64,000 nucleotides of DNA from Metopolophium dirhodum (Eukaryota; Arthropoda; Insecta; Hemiptera; Aphididae): NCBI RefSeq assembly GCF_019925205.1, contig NC_083560.1, forward strand, positions 3,596,001-3,660,000, in the 5' to 3' direction. Positions within the stretch are counted from its first letter, which is position 1. The number at the start of each line of letters is the position of its first letter. The translations under genes were made by a program, and so were the position numbers. Below are positions 1 through 12,349 of this stretch, piece after piece. The notes beneath the pieces were generated by a model. The model saw only the letters and a program-made list of their open reading frames with translations, made no database searches and was not told the DNA's origin.

Positions 1-3000
1 TGATTGAAATAACGTCCAATATTGCCTCTAATTTTGGCATCCATAATATATGCACTCTCGTTGTTTCCAAAGTATTCACGCACTGATTTTGAAGGTTTAG
101 TGTTTTTTTTCATATCGTGTGTATTGAATTTGGACAAAACCCGCATATGTTTAACATCTTTTTTTGTCTTAGATATTTTGCGTTTTTCAAATCTTCTACC
201 TAAATAATAAAAATATTTATTTATATTATATGAATTATAAATAATTATTTATTAATAATAAAAATTACCATCAGATGATTCGCAGTGAATCGTCTCAGTT
301 TCATATTCATGGTCACTGCTTGGTATATCATGTTCATAACCTTCTTTTATTTCTTCAACATGTTCAATATAATCTAATTCTGCGAAATATTCATCACCAT
401 ATTTTTTCCCAAATTTATCAGCATCAGCATCAGTGAACAAACAACCTACATAATTACATATGAAACTCCCTTTAGGTATATCATTCAAACATTGGACACC
501 CCATCCTTTCTTCTCAGTCATGAATAATTGTAACTTTTGCGACAGTGGGTTCTGTACCACACGATTTAAACATGAACTGGAACATTTACATGTTTTATTA
601 CATTCATAAATACCCGTTACAACGTGTTCGGGCAATCTTCGATAATTGTAACCAATATTTGGGTCTTTGTACAAATTCTTCTGTCCTTCGATAGTCATTT
701 GCCAACAAGCACATTTCGATTTATCTTGACAGTTGTCGGTGCAGTCACATCCACATAAGAACTCACTCTCTACATTTATGTGAACACCTTGCATTGGTTG
801 TCTATACTCTTTTTCAAATGAGAACGCACCGGGCGGCGGACGAAAACCGGTCGAAACGCGCGCATGGCCTCCCCACTCCCGACAGTTTCAGCGACAATTA
901 TAATTATAATAATAATTGAACATTCTGTATGCCCAGCGGCGTCGAAAGTAGCCGATCATTGGCGACTAATCAGAAATTAATTACTAATTTTGTGGGAGGG
1001 GCTTGTGGTTCCGCCTCTGATAACGATGCGCGACCCGGTGCGTTCTCATTTGAAAAAGAGTATAGTAGTCATATAATCCATTTTTGGTGGTAATGTACTG
1101 TTAATAATATTCACACATGGTATGGCCCTAAATTCTTTGCCCTCGGATATATCTTTTAGAAACTGCACACTTTTTATGATTTTATATTCGGCAAGTGGGT
1201 TGACCCAATTATTAAAATCGAATTGGTCAATAGTCATTGCGCTTTTGGTAACAATAAGATATTCCAGCATCTGTTCTATGTTTTGAATATTTACACCACA
1301 CGGGGTTCTGTACTCCACTTTTTTTTTATATTTATTAATTTTGGTTAGATGCCTGGTAAAACCAAAATGTAACGGAATAGTCAACATGTTGATAGTCCTA
1401 GTGCTCTCATGGTTATATGATGTCCATGTAACACATAAAGGATTACATTTGTGTTTGCTATATTTAATTGGATTATGAACGGTTTCAGGCAATATTAGGT
1501 CAACAACCTTAGTAACATTGGCCTTAATTTTATTACATTTTCGAGTTCCAGTGGTTGTTGAATTCTTCCTGGTACTATAACAAACTTCAGCTTTAGCTAA
1601 AAGGCGGGAGGGCTTTTCTTCTACACTTGTGAATTCCGCAAATGTTGTATTTAAATTGGCTAAATTATCTTTCACAGACATGCATGTTATTTTAAAAATA
1701 TTATACAAACGTGTTGAACCACGATATATCCATTCGCTATGTTGGGAATTGGTAAAATATAATTTAACCATAGATGCATCAACTTCAAGCACTTCTGCCA
1801 TCTGCCACTGCCCCTGAAATACTGCTAGTACTGATTGTTGTATGTTCAACTCAACCATTGGTTGGTTTGGGTAGTTCTCCAAATAACTTTTTATAATATA
1901 CCGGGAATTCTCTACTACATCTATCCATACAATATCTTTACTTCTCAAACGTGCAACTAAACGAATATCTTGGTGTGTTCGATATTGAACTTGACCATCA
2001 TCAAAAAAAATCAAGTATCTAAAAAACAAATAATTGTAAATATTAAAAACTATTGCTATCTTGTCATTATATAATTAACCTTACCGAAAATTATTAAACG
2101 CATTTGGAGGTTCAGCTACTATACCAGCATAAAATTCATTGTCATATTGAGAATTAGGATCCTTAAACTTAGCAATTACTCTGCAACCCACCGGAAATCT
2201 TACTGAATTTGGTGTAGAGTATGCAATTTGTTTTGTTGACACTAACTTTTGACAAGTTTGAAATACTATGTGTATATTATCTTGATTATATATCTTTTCG
2301 ATTTTACCGCTATACCATGGATCTATTCTTGTTAACTGCATTCCATATACAGTTTGTCCACTCTCAACAACAGGATACTGTAAATCCCCTGCTAGAGGTA
2401 AATTAGCTGGTTCAGCACAAACGGAATAACTGAAAAAAATTAAATAGAATGTGATGTATTGAAAGCATATAGAATAACAACTGAACATAAGACTGATATG
2501 AAGATAATTGCTTGGCTGTCAAATAATAATGGTAGATACCAGTTGGTCACAGAAGTAAAACAATAGATGGGCAGTTTATTGGTATTGAGACGACTGGCCA
2601 ACATCAAAAATGTATATTAATATTCATCTGACAAAATTCAAAAGATTATTGTTGGGGTAATCAAAGTCATTGGAGAAAGAAAAGGGCTACAAATATGTAT
2701 GGATGAGCTCAATTGATATATTAGTAAGGATTATTAAAAATACCAAAATTATGAGGATCTACAACGAAACTGATTTGAATAAAATAATATAGGTAGGTCT
2801 CTATCTGTTTTAATTATGTACCTAAATGTAAAAATTATATGATGAATGATACTATTATAAATGAGTTAGATAACCTAAATGATATTAGAATTAATATTCT
2901 ATCTGATATTATATTATATCGACTAACAATCATTTTTTGTAAATAAAGACGGATTCATTATTTTTCATTTCAAATCAATAAAAAATTTCTCAGCTATTAG

Positions 3001-4308
3001 TTATGTTTAATAATATTATACAATTCATTGATTGTTTTATTCTTATTGAATGCTGATTAACTAACTGAGTTATTAAATTAGAAATTGATGGATTTATTTC
3101 ATATAGAACTAGAAAATAGCGATATTGTAGATTTTGTAAATAGCAAACATTATAAATAATTTCAGTGAGATTATCATTGACGATTGTAATTGTCTAGTGT
3201 TAAGTCTTAGTAGTTATAATATACCTAGCAAAATAATAGCAATATATAGAGGAAATAATAATATTTTTATACATTTTAAAAATCAGTTTGGTGAATTAAT
3301 AAGTAAAATAAATTAATAATAGAAGATAATATATTTCAAAAGATAGTTATGATGAATTTAAAATTGATTATCTAAACTTTAGGGTACAAATGGGATTTTT
3401 TAGTTGTATAAATGAGTATACCAGGATTAATAATATTCATACTACAATTTATCATATATTTATAAAAAAGAAATGGAGACATTAGTAATATTGAACGTAT
3501 TATTTTAGAATCATATATTACTGATCACTATAGTATTTTGTTAATACAAAAAGATAATATAAAAATAATCTGGCCAAAAAATATCTTGAAAGCATTTTTA
3601 TAATAAATTATGTTTATCGTTAAGGGATTATTAAAAAATCTTCATTATTTTTTGAAAAATGTTTCTCAAAGGATTATAAAATTACTTTTTTGAAGTATAT
3701 TATTATTATTATTAAAAATATATATGTAATATTTATTTGAAACATTTGAAATATACCATATACTATATATGGTATACATATAATTTTTTTTTAAATTAAT
3801 GTAGGAATATAACTCTGGTTTACCCAAATAAAATACAATTTATGAACAGCAGATAACGAAACTACCTTTAATATATTATTCTCCTAAAGTACATTATTTC
3901 CTATGCTAATTATATATTATATATTAAAGCTTAACATTTATAATCTAATTATTAATAAGCTTAATATCAATAGATTCATATTCGTTCAATTTATATTACA
4001 AAGAACGCTGATCAAAGAAGAAATTCTTATATTATATTGATCTTTTAAGAATAATTTTAAATAATTAAATAGATGATTCACATAATCTACTATATATTAT
4101 TTAAGTCTTATTATGAATATGTCTTAAAAAATTTTGGAAACAAAACAAAAATATTTCGCAGATCATTTTATCATATTAAATATAAACATTAAACAATTAA
4201 CAGTTGAGGTTCACGATCGGAATATCATTTATCCACCGAATATCCCAAATGTTGATTGTGATTTATTATTCTATTTTTAATATTAATATTTACTGACCTT
4301 GAAGACAT
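1..4308 (-). CDS. SETDB1/eggless-like histone H3K9 methyltransferase, 3' end beyond window
   Basis: Nuclear enzyme family that methylates histone H3 lysine 9 from S-adenosylmethionine and silences transposons. Exons read on the minus strand: 4359-4298 (ATG at 4308), 2429-2085, 2018-269 (interrupted by a MITE at 805-1062) and 199 to beyond base 1. Junctions are GT-AG and join in phase. Two Tudor-like repeats fill about residues 15-200 (e.g. YLIFFDDGQVQYRTHQDIRL). An MBD-like segment follows at about 310-400 (VEYRTPCGVNIQNIEQMLEY). The Cys-rich pre-SET contains CGCDCTDNC and KSKCACW, then the SET domain begins (KKGWGVQCLNDIPKGSFICN). The last exon ends in GRYFNH, the start of the NHxCxPN motif. 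Only about ten residues precede the Tudor region, shorter than fly or human SETDB1, so upstream coding exons or an alternative start are possible. With the MITE retained the frame stops at 1047 (TILFFK*); without it the exon is fully open. The family assignment is firm; whether this copy is functional is not. Confidence 0.9.
805..1062. mobile_element. 258-bp TA-flanked MITE inside a SETDB1 coding exon
   Basis: The two ends are perfect 29-bp inverted repeats (805-833 and 1034-1062; outer end TACTCTTTTTCAAATGAGAA). TA dinucleotides flank both sides (803-804 and 1063-1064), as expected of Tc1/mariner-type insertion. The interior is GC-richer than the flanks and non-coding. It interrupts the exon between a Met-Thr-Thr and an Arg-Gln-Pro-Met stretch. 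Confidence 0.92.
3186..3565 (+). pseudogene. Decayed LINE endonuclease fragment in SETDB1 intron 1
   Basis: Short frames separated by stops and shifts resemble the C-terminal half of a jockey/CR1-type LINE endonuclease: a piece reading IIAIYRGNNNIFI (about 3228), one reading GFFSCINEYTRINNIHTTIY (3393 on) and ITDHYSILLIQKD (about 3520). The order matches the family (YRPP region, then I-N-x-P-T-R-I, then I-T-D-H-x-P). The rest of the 1.87-kb intron is AT-rich with no recognisable coding sequence. Confidence 0.55.
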
Positions 4309-4820
4309 GTTATCGATGTTATTGATTTGCGGGATTGGTGGATGCTTTGGAAGTAGCAACTGAAACATAAATGGAAGAAACTTAATTGAGGTTAGCGGTG
4401 GTATCTAATACCTATCTATAACGTCAATGTGTTCCAGACGAGTAAAAATGGTTGTATGCGTGCTAGCGACGTTGGCTAGAATGCCTGCCCCCCAAATACT
4501 ACATTGTAATTCATTTTGATATTCGATTATGTTAGGTAATTTTATTTAAATTTTTTATTAAATTTAACCACCTGATGAATATTTGACTAAAAACATAATA
4601 ATACAAAAATATTATTGTAGTTTTGACGTCAGCAGGTATAAAATCTGAAGGAATTATAAATACGTTACCTAGCTAATTCGAAACGTCGTTTTTATTTTAT
4701 ATTATTAATTATTTTACTTTTTTTTTGAAATATTACAAATATAATAGCATTATGTATTTTCTCAAATTTTAAAATATTATTAAACATTGATTTATATTTC
4801 AATAAAAATTGTACTGTATG

Positions 4821-5394
4821 CAGGGTCGGACTGGCTCAAAGAGGCCTATCATGCAGTTAAGTAAAAAAGACCCACAAAAAAGAAAACTAACAATTAAAAT
4901 ACAAAAAACAAATCCATCTTAGTTATTACATATTTTACTTATCATTAAAAATGAAATCATAAATATAATTACATAAAATGTATACTTTTATTGTTCAAAT
5001 AAAAATTATAATAGTTTTATAATTTATAAACTAGGTATTTAAAATGAAATTCTTTTTAATTCATTTGAGGTATTTCCTAGTTCATTTATGATGAAATCGT
5101 AATCCCATTTTAATATTATATCTGATTCACAATTTAACAGTATTAAGGATTCTAGAAGATCTTGACCCATAAGTGATCTCAAATGAGTTTTGAGCATTTT
5201 TAATTTTGAAAACCTTCTTTCACATGTTACTTGTGTAAAAGTTATGGTTAGGAGAGTCTCATATGCTATATAAAGTTCAGTATAGGCACTACTATATAAA
5301 TTAAAATCTGTTAAGAATTTACAAACACATGACCGCACATTTAGACCGCCAAATTGTGTGTACCTAGGGCGCCGAAATCGTAAATACGCCTCTG
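4821..5394 (-). mobile_element. hAT element remnant with transposase C-terminus
   Basis: The minus frame at 5338-5039 encodes a hAT C-terminal dimerisation domain (TCERRFSKLKMLKTHLRSLM followed by GQDLLESLILLNCES), close to the ZMYM-type hAT transposases. The segment begins with CAGGGTCGGACTGGC at 4821 and ends with ACGCCTCTG at 5394, which look like the two hAT ends. I found no matching 8-bp target duplication. It is a non-autonomous, internally deleted copy: no catalytic core is present. Confidence 0.7.
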
Positions 5395-7379
5395 ACCTTG
5401 TATTCTACCAATATATCTGTTATATACTGTATGAAGATTCTAACAAAATATATGTATTTTATTAAAAATTTATTCGACGAAAGATATTTATTGCTCAAGC
5501 TAAAATTACAACTTGAACTCATACATTTATTATGTTTGAATCAAATAGATTAAACTACACACATATTGAGTAGTAGTAGTGCTTTTTTTTTAGTAATTTC
5601 AAAATTTTCCAATTTCTTATATTTAACAAATACTGGTGTAATTGAATAATTTAATAACGAATCTCAATTTAGCATGTTTATTCAGGTAGAATGTTATGGA
5701 ATCGAGTGAGAAAACATTAAATTGAACATCATAAATCAATAATAAATTTAAACAAAATATATTATTGAGAACTAATATAACATAAATTAAATTATCAATG
5801 ATATAATTGAAAAAAATGTTATGTTACAAAAATAATTTAGCGGTTACCTGACAGAAAAAGTATTAAAACCATGGTCAAAAGAATTATGGGATATTTGTTT
5901 ACTGACAACAGATTAGGCTTATATTCTCTTAATGGCCAAGAAAATTAAAAAAAAAAAAATGTTTTGCAAATCTATTAATTTCAAAAGCTTTATTCAGTAA
6001 GTTATATGTTGTAAATACATTATTAATTGTTTTTAGTTAATATAAAGTTATAAATTCTTGTATTGCGTCATCTTAATTAAAATGTACAAGTATAATAGCA
6101 ATAAGTAATCTGTGTAATTTAATACATGTAACACAGGCTAATAACCTTGTAGTTGATGTGTTTAATAATTAACTAAAAAAAAAAATTCTTTTATACTACT
6201 CTTCATAATATATTATTTGTATCTATTTATTGTATGAATTGGTAGTATAACTAAGAATTACTCTTATATAACAACTACCTTTTGTAAATAATTAACTTCC
6301 ATCATATATTTTAGTCAAAAAGTTATTTATAGAAGATAATGATTACTAATGTTCACATACAAAATGTTCAATTCAAAAACTACTATTTTAATAATATTAT
6401 AATGATTCAATACATTTTCTTCGATTCAATCAATTTAAACCCAAATATTTGGTATATTATTATGTTCAAAAAAAAAAAATGATTAAGTTTTATATGAATT
6501 ATAAAAATTATATATATATATATGTAATATGTAGGTATATAATATGAGTTTAACGGAATATGAATATGTGTTTAATATAATAATATATGCCTTCTATCAT
6601 TAAATTGTAATTATTAATTTTTGTTTTTATTATTATGCATGACTGTTGAAAACATCTGAATTATTTTAAATAAATATTTTACACCAACACTTAATAAAAT
6701 ATAAAAAGAAATTATTCAACATATTTTATCTATTTTTTTTAACCATGAAGTATTCTTTGTTCATAATTAATATTATGAAATTGTAATACCAATAACACAA
6801 TAGTACCATCGATTTTGAAATGTAATTGTGGAACTAACGAGTTTTTTACTCTAGTCATATTTTAAAATATTACCACGATTTATTTATAATATGTAGGTTT
6901 TGCCGTCTGATTACTATTATGCATTTGTTTATTCGTTGGGAAATTAGCTATGAAAAATATGATACACTAACTGATGCCCAATATTGATGAATACGTTCAT
7001 TTTGTTTTCCCATTCCCTCACGACAGTTTTTAATATAAGTAATTGATAATTATTTTTTCGATTTGTAATTTTGTTTTACTTTTTGCGTTATAAACCTATG
7101 TGAATCAGTGCTAATTATTGTATGTGGTATTCTAGTTCGAAAAAGACTACTCGGTATTTTCCACTTCGAAGAAAAGTTACGAACAGTAAAATAATGTTTT
7201 TAAGCGCCACTGTAATTTGAAAATAAATAGAAAAAAGTAAAATAAAGCATAATTTATTTTTGTAGTTTAAACATCAGTTACTCCCAACAAAGGTCTATGA
7301 TTAATATAATGACTGATAGTAAATTTTATGCTGAAAAAAAATATGTGTACCAGCCCAAAAACATATTTATGTTAAAATA
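5395..7379. other. AT-rich intergenic DNA, nothing recognised
   Basis: About 2 kb with many A and T runs and short TA repeats (e.g. near 6510). I see no open frame with domain character, no paired terminal repeats and no splice-bounded exon. Confidence 0.6.
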
Positions 7380-8765
7380 TGACGTTAAAACTAACGGCTG
7401 ATTTTTGCCATGCAATTTATACAAAAAACGTTTTTCCCGATTTAAGTAAATTAAAATATGGAAATCATGCTAGCATTATAGTATATTCACAATGAGATCA
7501 TTACTCGGCGGCGACCAGTTTTCGTCGGGCGGCGGTCAGACGCTGTCCCCTGCCACGGAACAAAGCCGCGCCGATGCGCACAACTAGGCAGCCGAGTAAT
7601 GATCTCATTGTGAATAGTCTTTAGAAATATTGTTAATTAAATCATTCTGTATTATAATATATTTAATGGGAGCCAGTAATTTTTACCAAAATATAAATGC
7701 ATAGCTAGCAAAATGTTGTACTCGACCGGCTATGCTCACCAGCCGGTTGAGGTTTTAGAACTCTCTTTTTTATCCTACTATTGACATACTCGACGAAAGT
7801 TTATTAGACAAATTTGCCAACAATGGCAAAGAAAGAAATTTAAATTTAACGAAAACATTAAAAATATAACAAAAATTAAAATTGTGTACTAAATTCCTAA
7901 CTCTTGTTTTTAATAGGCTGGCTGAATTGGGGAAAAAAACCAGAAAAAGAATATGATTGTGCTATTATAAAAAAATCACTCGTCTACCGCCTACTGCCTA
8001 AATTCTGCGTTGGATAGCAAAATTTTGTGTTAAGAAAGGTTTGTTTTAAAATAATAGCTAAAAAGAATGCAATTTTCTATAACTCACAACCCTTATAGGT
8101 ATAGTATAACAATATGTGTATAAGTATATTTTAATTTGGCCATAGGTATACTCACCAGTCATGTATTGTATTCTTGATGCGTAAATATTGTACGCGTCTT
8201 ACTGCATGTACAATAAAAAACGTAATGACGCTTCTCCCAAGTACATGGCACACAGGACCTGCAAATGACTCAGAAATTTCCCCCCCTCCCTCACTCTTGT
8301 CTGGGTTGTTTTTGCTGTGTGGATAAAATGCGTCCTCCAGGCGGCGCGACGGATGCCGTTTCGTTCGGCTTCGAAATTGTACCTTGTGGAATGTTTATTC
8401 CATGGGTAATACTATATTCGTGTGTAGTTAGGTTAGGTTATATACGATAATACTATCATTATGCCGTACTACTTACTTAGTCAGTAAAACTAGTCCGTTT
8501 TAAAGGAAAACGGTTTGACAAGGGTCAATAGAGGTAAAACGATAATAGGCCATTGACAATATCGCCGTAGTTTCTGTTAAAAACGACTCGAGATTGTGTC
8601 TCAACAGTTGCAGTCGACATCTTCGACCGGTACTTTTTGTTATACCAACGGTAATTTAAAAGTCTGAAAAATTAAGCGGTTACTTAGAATATATAATATT
8701 ATATAGTATTTCAGTGGCGGAAGACTATATTATTATAACAGTGGTGGCTAAATTGTCGATCTTGG
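7380..8765 (+). repeat. Repeat family R2, copy 1
   Basis: It aligns by eye with 20540-21800 over most of its length: shared blocks are a CCCGATTTAAGTAAA block, TTAAATCATTCTGTATTA, GTAATTTTTACCAAA, ACTCACCAGTCA, the GC-rich block at 8325-8400 and TTTAAAGGAAAACGGTTT. Copies differ between 7700-7900 and 20730-20940. The GC-rich block reads DKMRPPGGATDAVSFGFEIV on the plus strand. Copy 1 contains an extra MITE at 7486-7614 that copy 2 lacks. Confidence 0.75.
7486..7614. mobile_element. 129-bp TA-flanked MITE inserted into R2
   Basis: Perfect 24-bp terminal inverted repeats (7486-7509, 7591-7614; outer end TTCACAATGAGATCATTACT). TA target dinucleotides lie at 7484-7485 and 7615-7616. The interior is GC-rich. 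The related R2 copy near 20630-20660 is an empty site, supporting insertion after the copies separated. Confidence 0.9.
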
Positions 8766-8961
8766 AATATTTTGAAACACGATTGTAGACTGCATTATGC
8801 TCTATATCTATATAACCTAAAATATTTTTTTTTCTATCCAAAAAATTACACGATACCAGATGAAATGTAATATTATGTTTTATACTTAAAGAACATTATA
8901 TTGAAGACATAAAAACACAATTTTTTTTTTAAATTTTAAGTTAATTTGTGTATTATTGTAG

Positions 8962-9145
8962 TCCAAATTATGAAAAACTATTTGGTAATAATCCAAAGTT
9001 AATAAAATTACTGTTGAACGAGATAACGATAGTTGATAAATTACCGTGTGACGTCATAGAGTCGACGAGTGAGCAGCCCCATGTTTTACGTGCAAAAGTA
9101 GTTACTAGTTTGATTTACACTAAGATTTTAATAACTGAAAGATAG
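8962..9145 (+). other. Exon-like open frame, unrecognised
   Basis: A 3' splice-site-like TTATTGTAG ending at 8961 is followed by an open frame to TAG at 9145 (starts PNYEKLFGNNPKLIKLLLNE). The composition is protein-like (mixed charged residues, no simple repeats), but I recognise no family and found no partner exon. It could be a terminal exon of a decayed gene. Confidence 0.3.
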
Positions 9146-9399
9146 AAATTCAGAACTTTTCAAAAACCTAATTATATTTATTTGCTTTAGACGATGGTGT
9201 TATTTTCATATATTTTGTTATTCTATTCATATTCTAAGTTGTAATTAAGTAAAATTATTGAGTTCGCGACTAGCGTTGTGTTACCTACCGTATAAGTGAC
9301 ATTTTACGAAATGTACTTTAACAGTTTCATCTACAATTAAAAAAATAGAAACTATATAAAATTTATAATCACACGCCAGTGTCATAAACACAAAAAAAA

Positions 9400-10160
9400 T
9401 ATATATATTTAAGGTGGAAAATCTTAACGAGGAATCTTGTATTACATTTAAAATCTAAGAGGTCAAAGAACAATTTTTTACGTATTTATAAATCAAAATA
9501 ATGTGCAAATTTTCGCGAGTTTTACGAGTTTTGTCAAAATTCTAACTTTAAAGGGCTTTTAATAATAATATCTTGACAATGAATTGTCGATAATTTTTGA
9601 ATTGTATAATCACGTGATCAATTTATGAGCAACCTTGTATAACATTTTCCAACTTTCTGACCAAGCGAAAATATTGTCATAAAAATAAAAATATAGAAAG
9701 CTTTCAATCTACACACGAAAAAAAACCTGTGGAAAGGATTTTGTTAAAAACCTATGGAAGGTATCTATTAAACATTTTAAAAATATCCGTTTTTCCTTAA
9801 TTTATATTTCATTATCCCAATTATAATTAAAAAGTCATGAGAATTTTCGATTTTTTAAACCGGTTTAGAGTTTTATTCATGACATGTCAGTATATTTCAA
9901 ACACTTCAACGCCTATAAAATATAAATACAAAATTCATAAAAAATCCACAAAAATATTTTGAATAAATTTGTACACAAAATTATTAGGCGAGTAACTATT
10001 TATTTTCATTTATTATTTTTATTTTTACACAATGTTTGTTTATAATTAAAAAAATAGGTTAAAAACGTAATTCAAAGTGCTTCATACGTTTTTCGATACG
10101 TGTAATTCCGTAATTATTTTTCGTAAGGATACTTGAACGTTTTCGCTACTTGTAAATACT
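9400..10160. repeat. Diverged R1-family repeat
   Basis: This stretch shares R1 family blocks: an ATCTAAGA...TTTTTTACG segment, TGTGCAAATTTTCGCGAGTT followed by TTGTCAAAATTC..AACTTTAAA, and reverse blocks. Similar sequence occurs at 40020-40120 and 52330-52480. No coding sequence is visible. Confidence 0.45.
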
Positions 10161-10495
10161 TAAATTAATTTTTAGCTATTTACCAATACCAAGAACGGCA
10201 TGAACCAATTCACACCAGTTAACGCTAAAAACTTCATAAAAACAAAAAAAATATAAAACACAAATTAAATTTCTAACTTTTAAAATAATATATTAAATAT
10301 GTACAATATATAAATTCAATTTAAATTAAGACAATGTAATGTGGTAATGTAATAATGATATTGTTCTGCTGAAATTGAGTAAAAAAATGTTGACTAAAAG
10401 AGTATATTATAGTTTTTAGAGAAATATTGGGTATTGTTCGGTATGCTGTAACAGTGTGTAATATTGTTTTTTCCTTAACCAATTTTTATTTTTAG

Positions 10496-11439
10496 TCACA
10501 AATTATGATAAACATCCTAAAACTATATTGCTAAAATCATGTGAAGCAAGAAATTCAGCATGTAGCAATCAAGAAATGTTCAATATTGATCAAAGTTCTG
10601 CAAACATTTCACAGGAACTCACTGTATAAATGGCTAGCAGCACCTATATGTTATGTAAGTAATATCATTCAAAATTCTTTATAATATGTAACAATTAAAA
10701 TTAAATAAATAAATTTATCAATTCTAAAACTACAAAATGTATATTTAATGTTCCTGTTGTAAAATTTTTTTAGTTGCAATGAACACATTATTAAACATGA
10801 ATAATCAAAATGTAAATGTTTATGAGTCTGCATCTCCTTTGTGTTCTGAAAAGATAACACAGATGTCACAGTTATCGACACTCCGCCTATTACTATCTGC
10901 CTCAGCTATACTAAATAACGATTCTAACAATTTTGCTGTAATCGTGGTGAGTTGTAGTTATGTCTTAACTTTAAGATTTTTTTAATGTAAATATGTCACG
11001 TTTAAAAGGTGACAATTTAAAACCATTTAACCATTGCAAAAACATTGATGCACTCATGTAATTTACATACACCTTACATTAAATTATGCTTTGCTTAAAA
11101 CTAAAAACTGTTTATATTTACTAAAAAATATACATGAAGATATCTAATATCATGTAACTTATTGTATTTAGTACCTATTGTTGTATAATAACTATTAAAA
11201 AAATAATATTTTTCTACTTGAGATGCTGTACAGTCAAATATATTGAATCTTATATATTATGAACAAGGTATTGAAACAAATGCATATTTAAAACTAATTG
11301 ATGGAAGAATGGATTATCTAGAACAAATCATAAAAAATATGTCTGGTACCCAAAATAATAATAATTCTGTAAACAGTGCATTTTTAACCATGTTTCCTTT
11401 AAAAAATATTGATTTACTTAAAGATTTTGATACTCGTAG
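10496..11439 (+). pseudogene. Truncated DUF4806-type gene, three joined exons
   Basis: Exons 10496-10654, 10774-10946 and 11234-11439 have clean acceptors and GT donors and join in phase. Exon 3 ends in a stretch (FLTMFPLKNIDLLKDFDTR) typical of the start of the aphid DUF4806 domain. Upstream residues GRMDYLEQIIKNMSG match the short coiled segment that usually precedes it. Exon 1 contains one in-frame stop (TAA at 10627-10629) directly followed by an ATG at 10630, so either the upstream part has been lost or translation begins there. No exon for the rest of DUF4806 is visible in the next kilobase. Function of the family is unknown. The call is a truncated or decaying paralogue. Confidence 0.6.
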
Positions 11440-11731
11440 GTATTATAAATGATCCAAAAAAAAATTAAGACAATCGGTCGAGTAGTTTCCAAGAACATTA
11501 GCATTAAAAGTTTAAAAATATTAACTCTCTTAAATCGTTACATTATTATTTAATTGCACTGTTATATTTTCCAAGTTGAGCTTCTACTTAATGTACTATT
11601 ATTACGAATGATTACCTACTCGTTTATAAATAAATAAATATTTATTTATCAATATCATATAATATATATACCTATTAATCAATATTATAATAATATACCT
11701 ACTTATTTGAATTCGTTAATATGTCTACTTG

Positions 11732-11852
11732 AGGTCGATCAGGCCACTTTTTAAAATGTTGTTCCTAAGCTCGTATACATTTTGTTTGAATATTTAAAAT
11801 GTACGAAATTTAATATTAAATTAAATATTATAAAACGTGGCCTGATCGATCC
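11732..11852. repeat. Inverted repeat, 26-bp arms
   Basis: AGGTCGATCAGGCCACTTTT at 11732 is matched in inverse by 11827-11852 (about 4 mismatches in 26) around a roughly 70-bp AT-rich loop. Probably a small MITE. The surrounding 11.45-12.35 kb is otherwise featureless. Confidence 0.55.
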
Positions 11853-12349
11853 CAAGGAAATCGTAATAAAATTCACGGAATAAAAATCGCGAAATCAAAT
11901 ATACTTATATTATAATATAATTTATTGTACATTATAGAAATATAAAATATTCATAACTAGCTTTAAAATTAAAATATGATAAAAAGCTTATGATATTACC
12001 TGATATATGTTACTCTATCAGAATTATATTATAATAAATATTAAATATGTTTGACTAGTTAAAGTATCAAGCAGATACTTTAATTTTACAGTAGAATCTC
12101 GACGAATTTGTTATTTGGAGTCGTATAAGAATAAATTGTAGTATTATTAATTTTTCTCGTTGAGAAATTGTATTACTTAAAATTATAAAATTGTAGTATA
12201 TAGAATATTAATACTATATTTTACTTTAGTTAAAAAATGATTTACGATGTTAGGGTGCATAAACATTAAACAGGTATACGATTAATTATAAAAATATTAA
12301 CTCATTTAAAAAATCATATTATTTATTATCACTGTTATTGTTGCGTTAT

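Noticed and set aside
22..207. Plus-strand open frame at the left edge
   Set aside because: It is the antisense of the SETDB1 SET-domain exon (199 to 1), which has clear family motifs.
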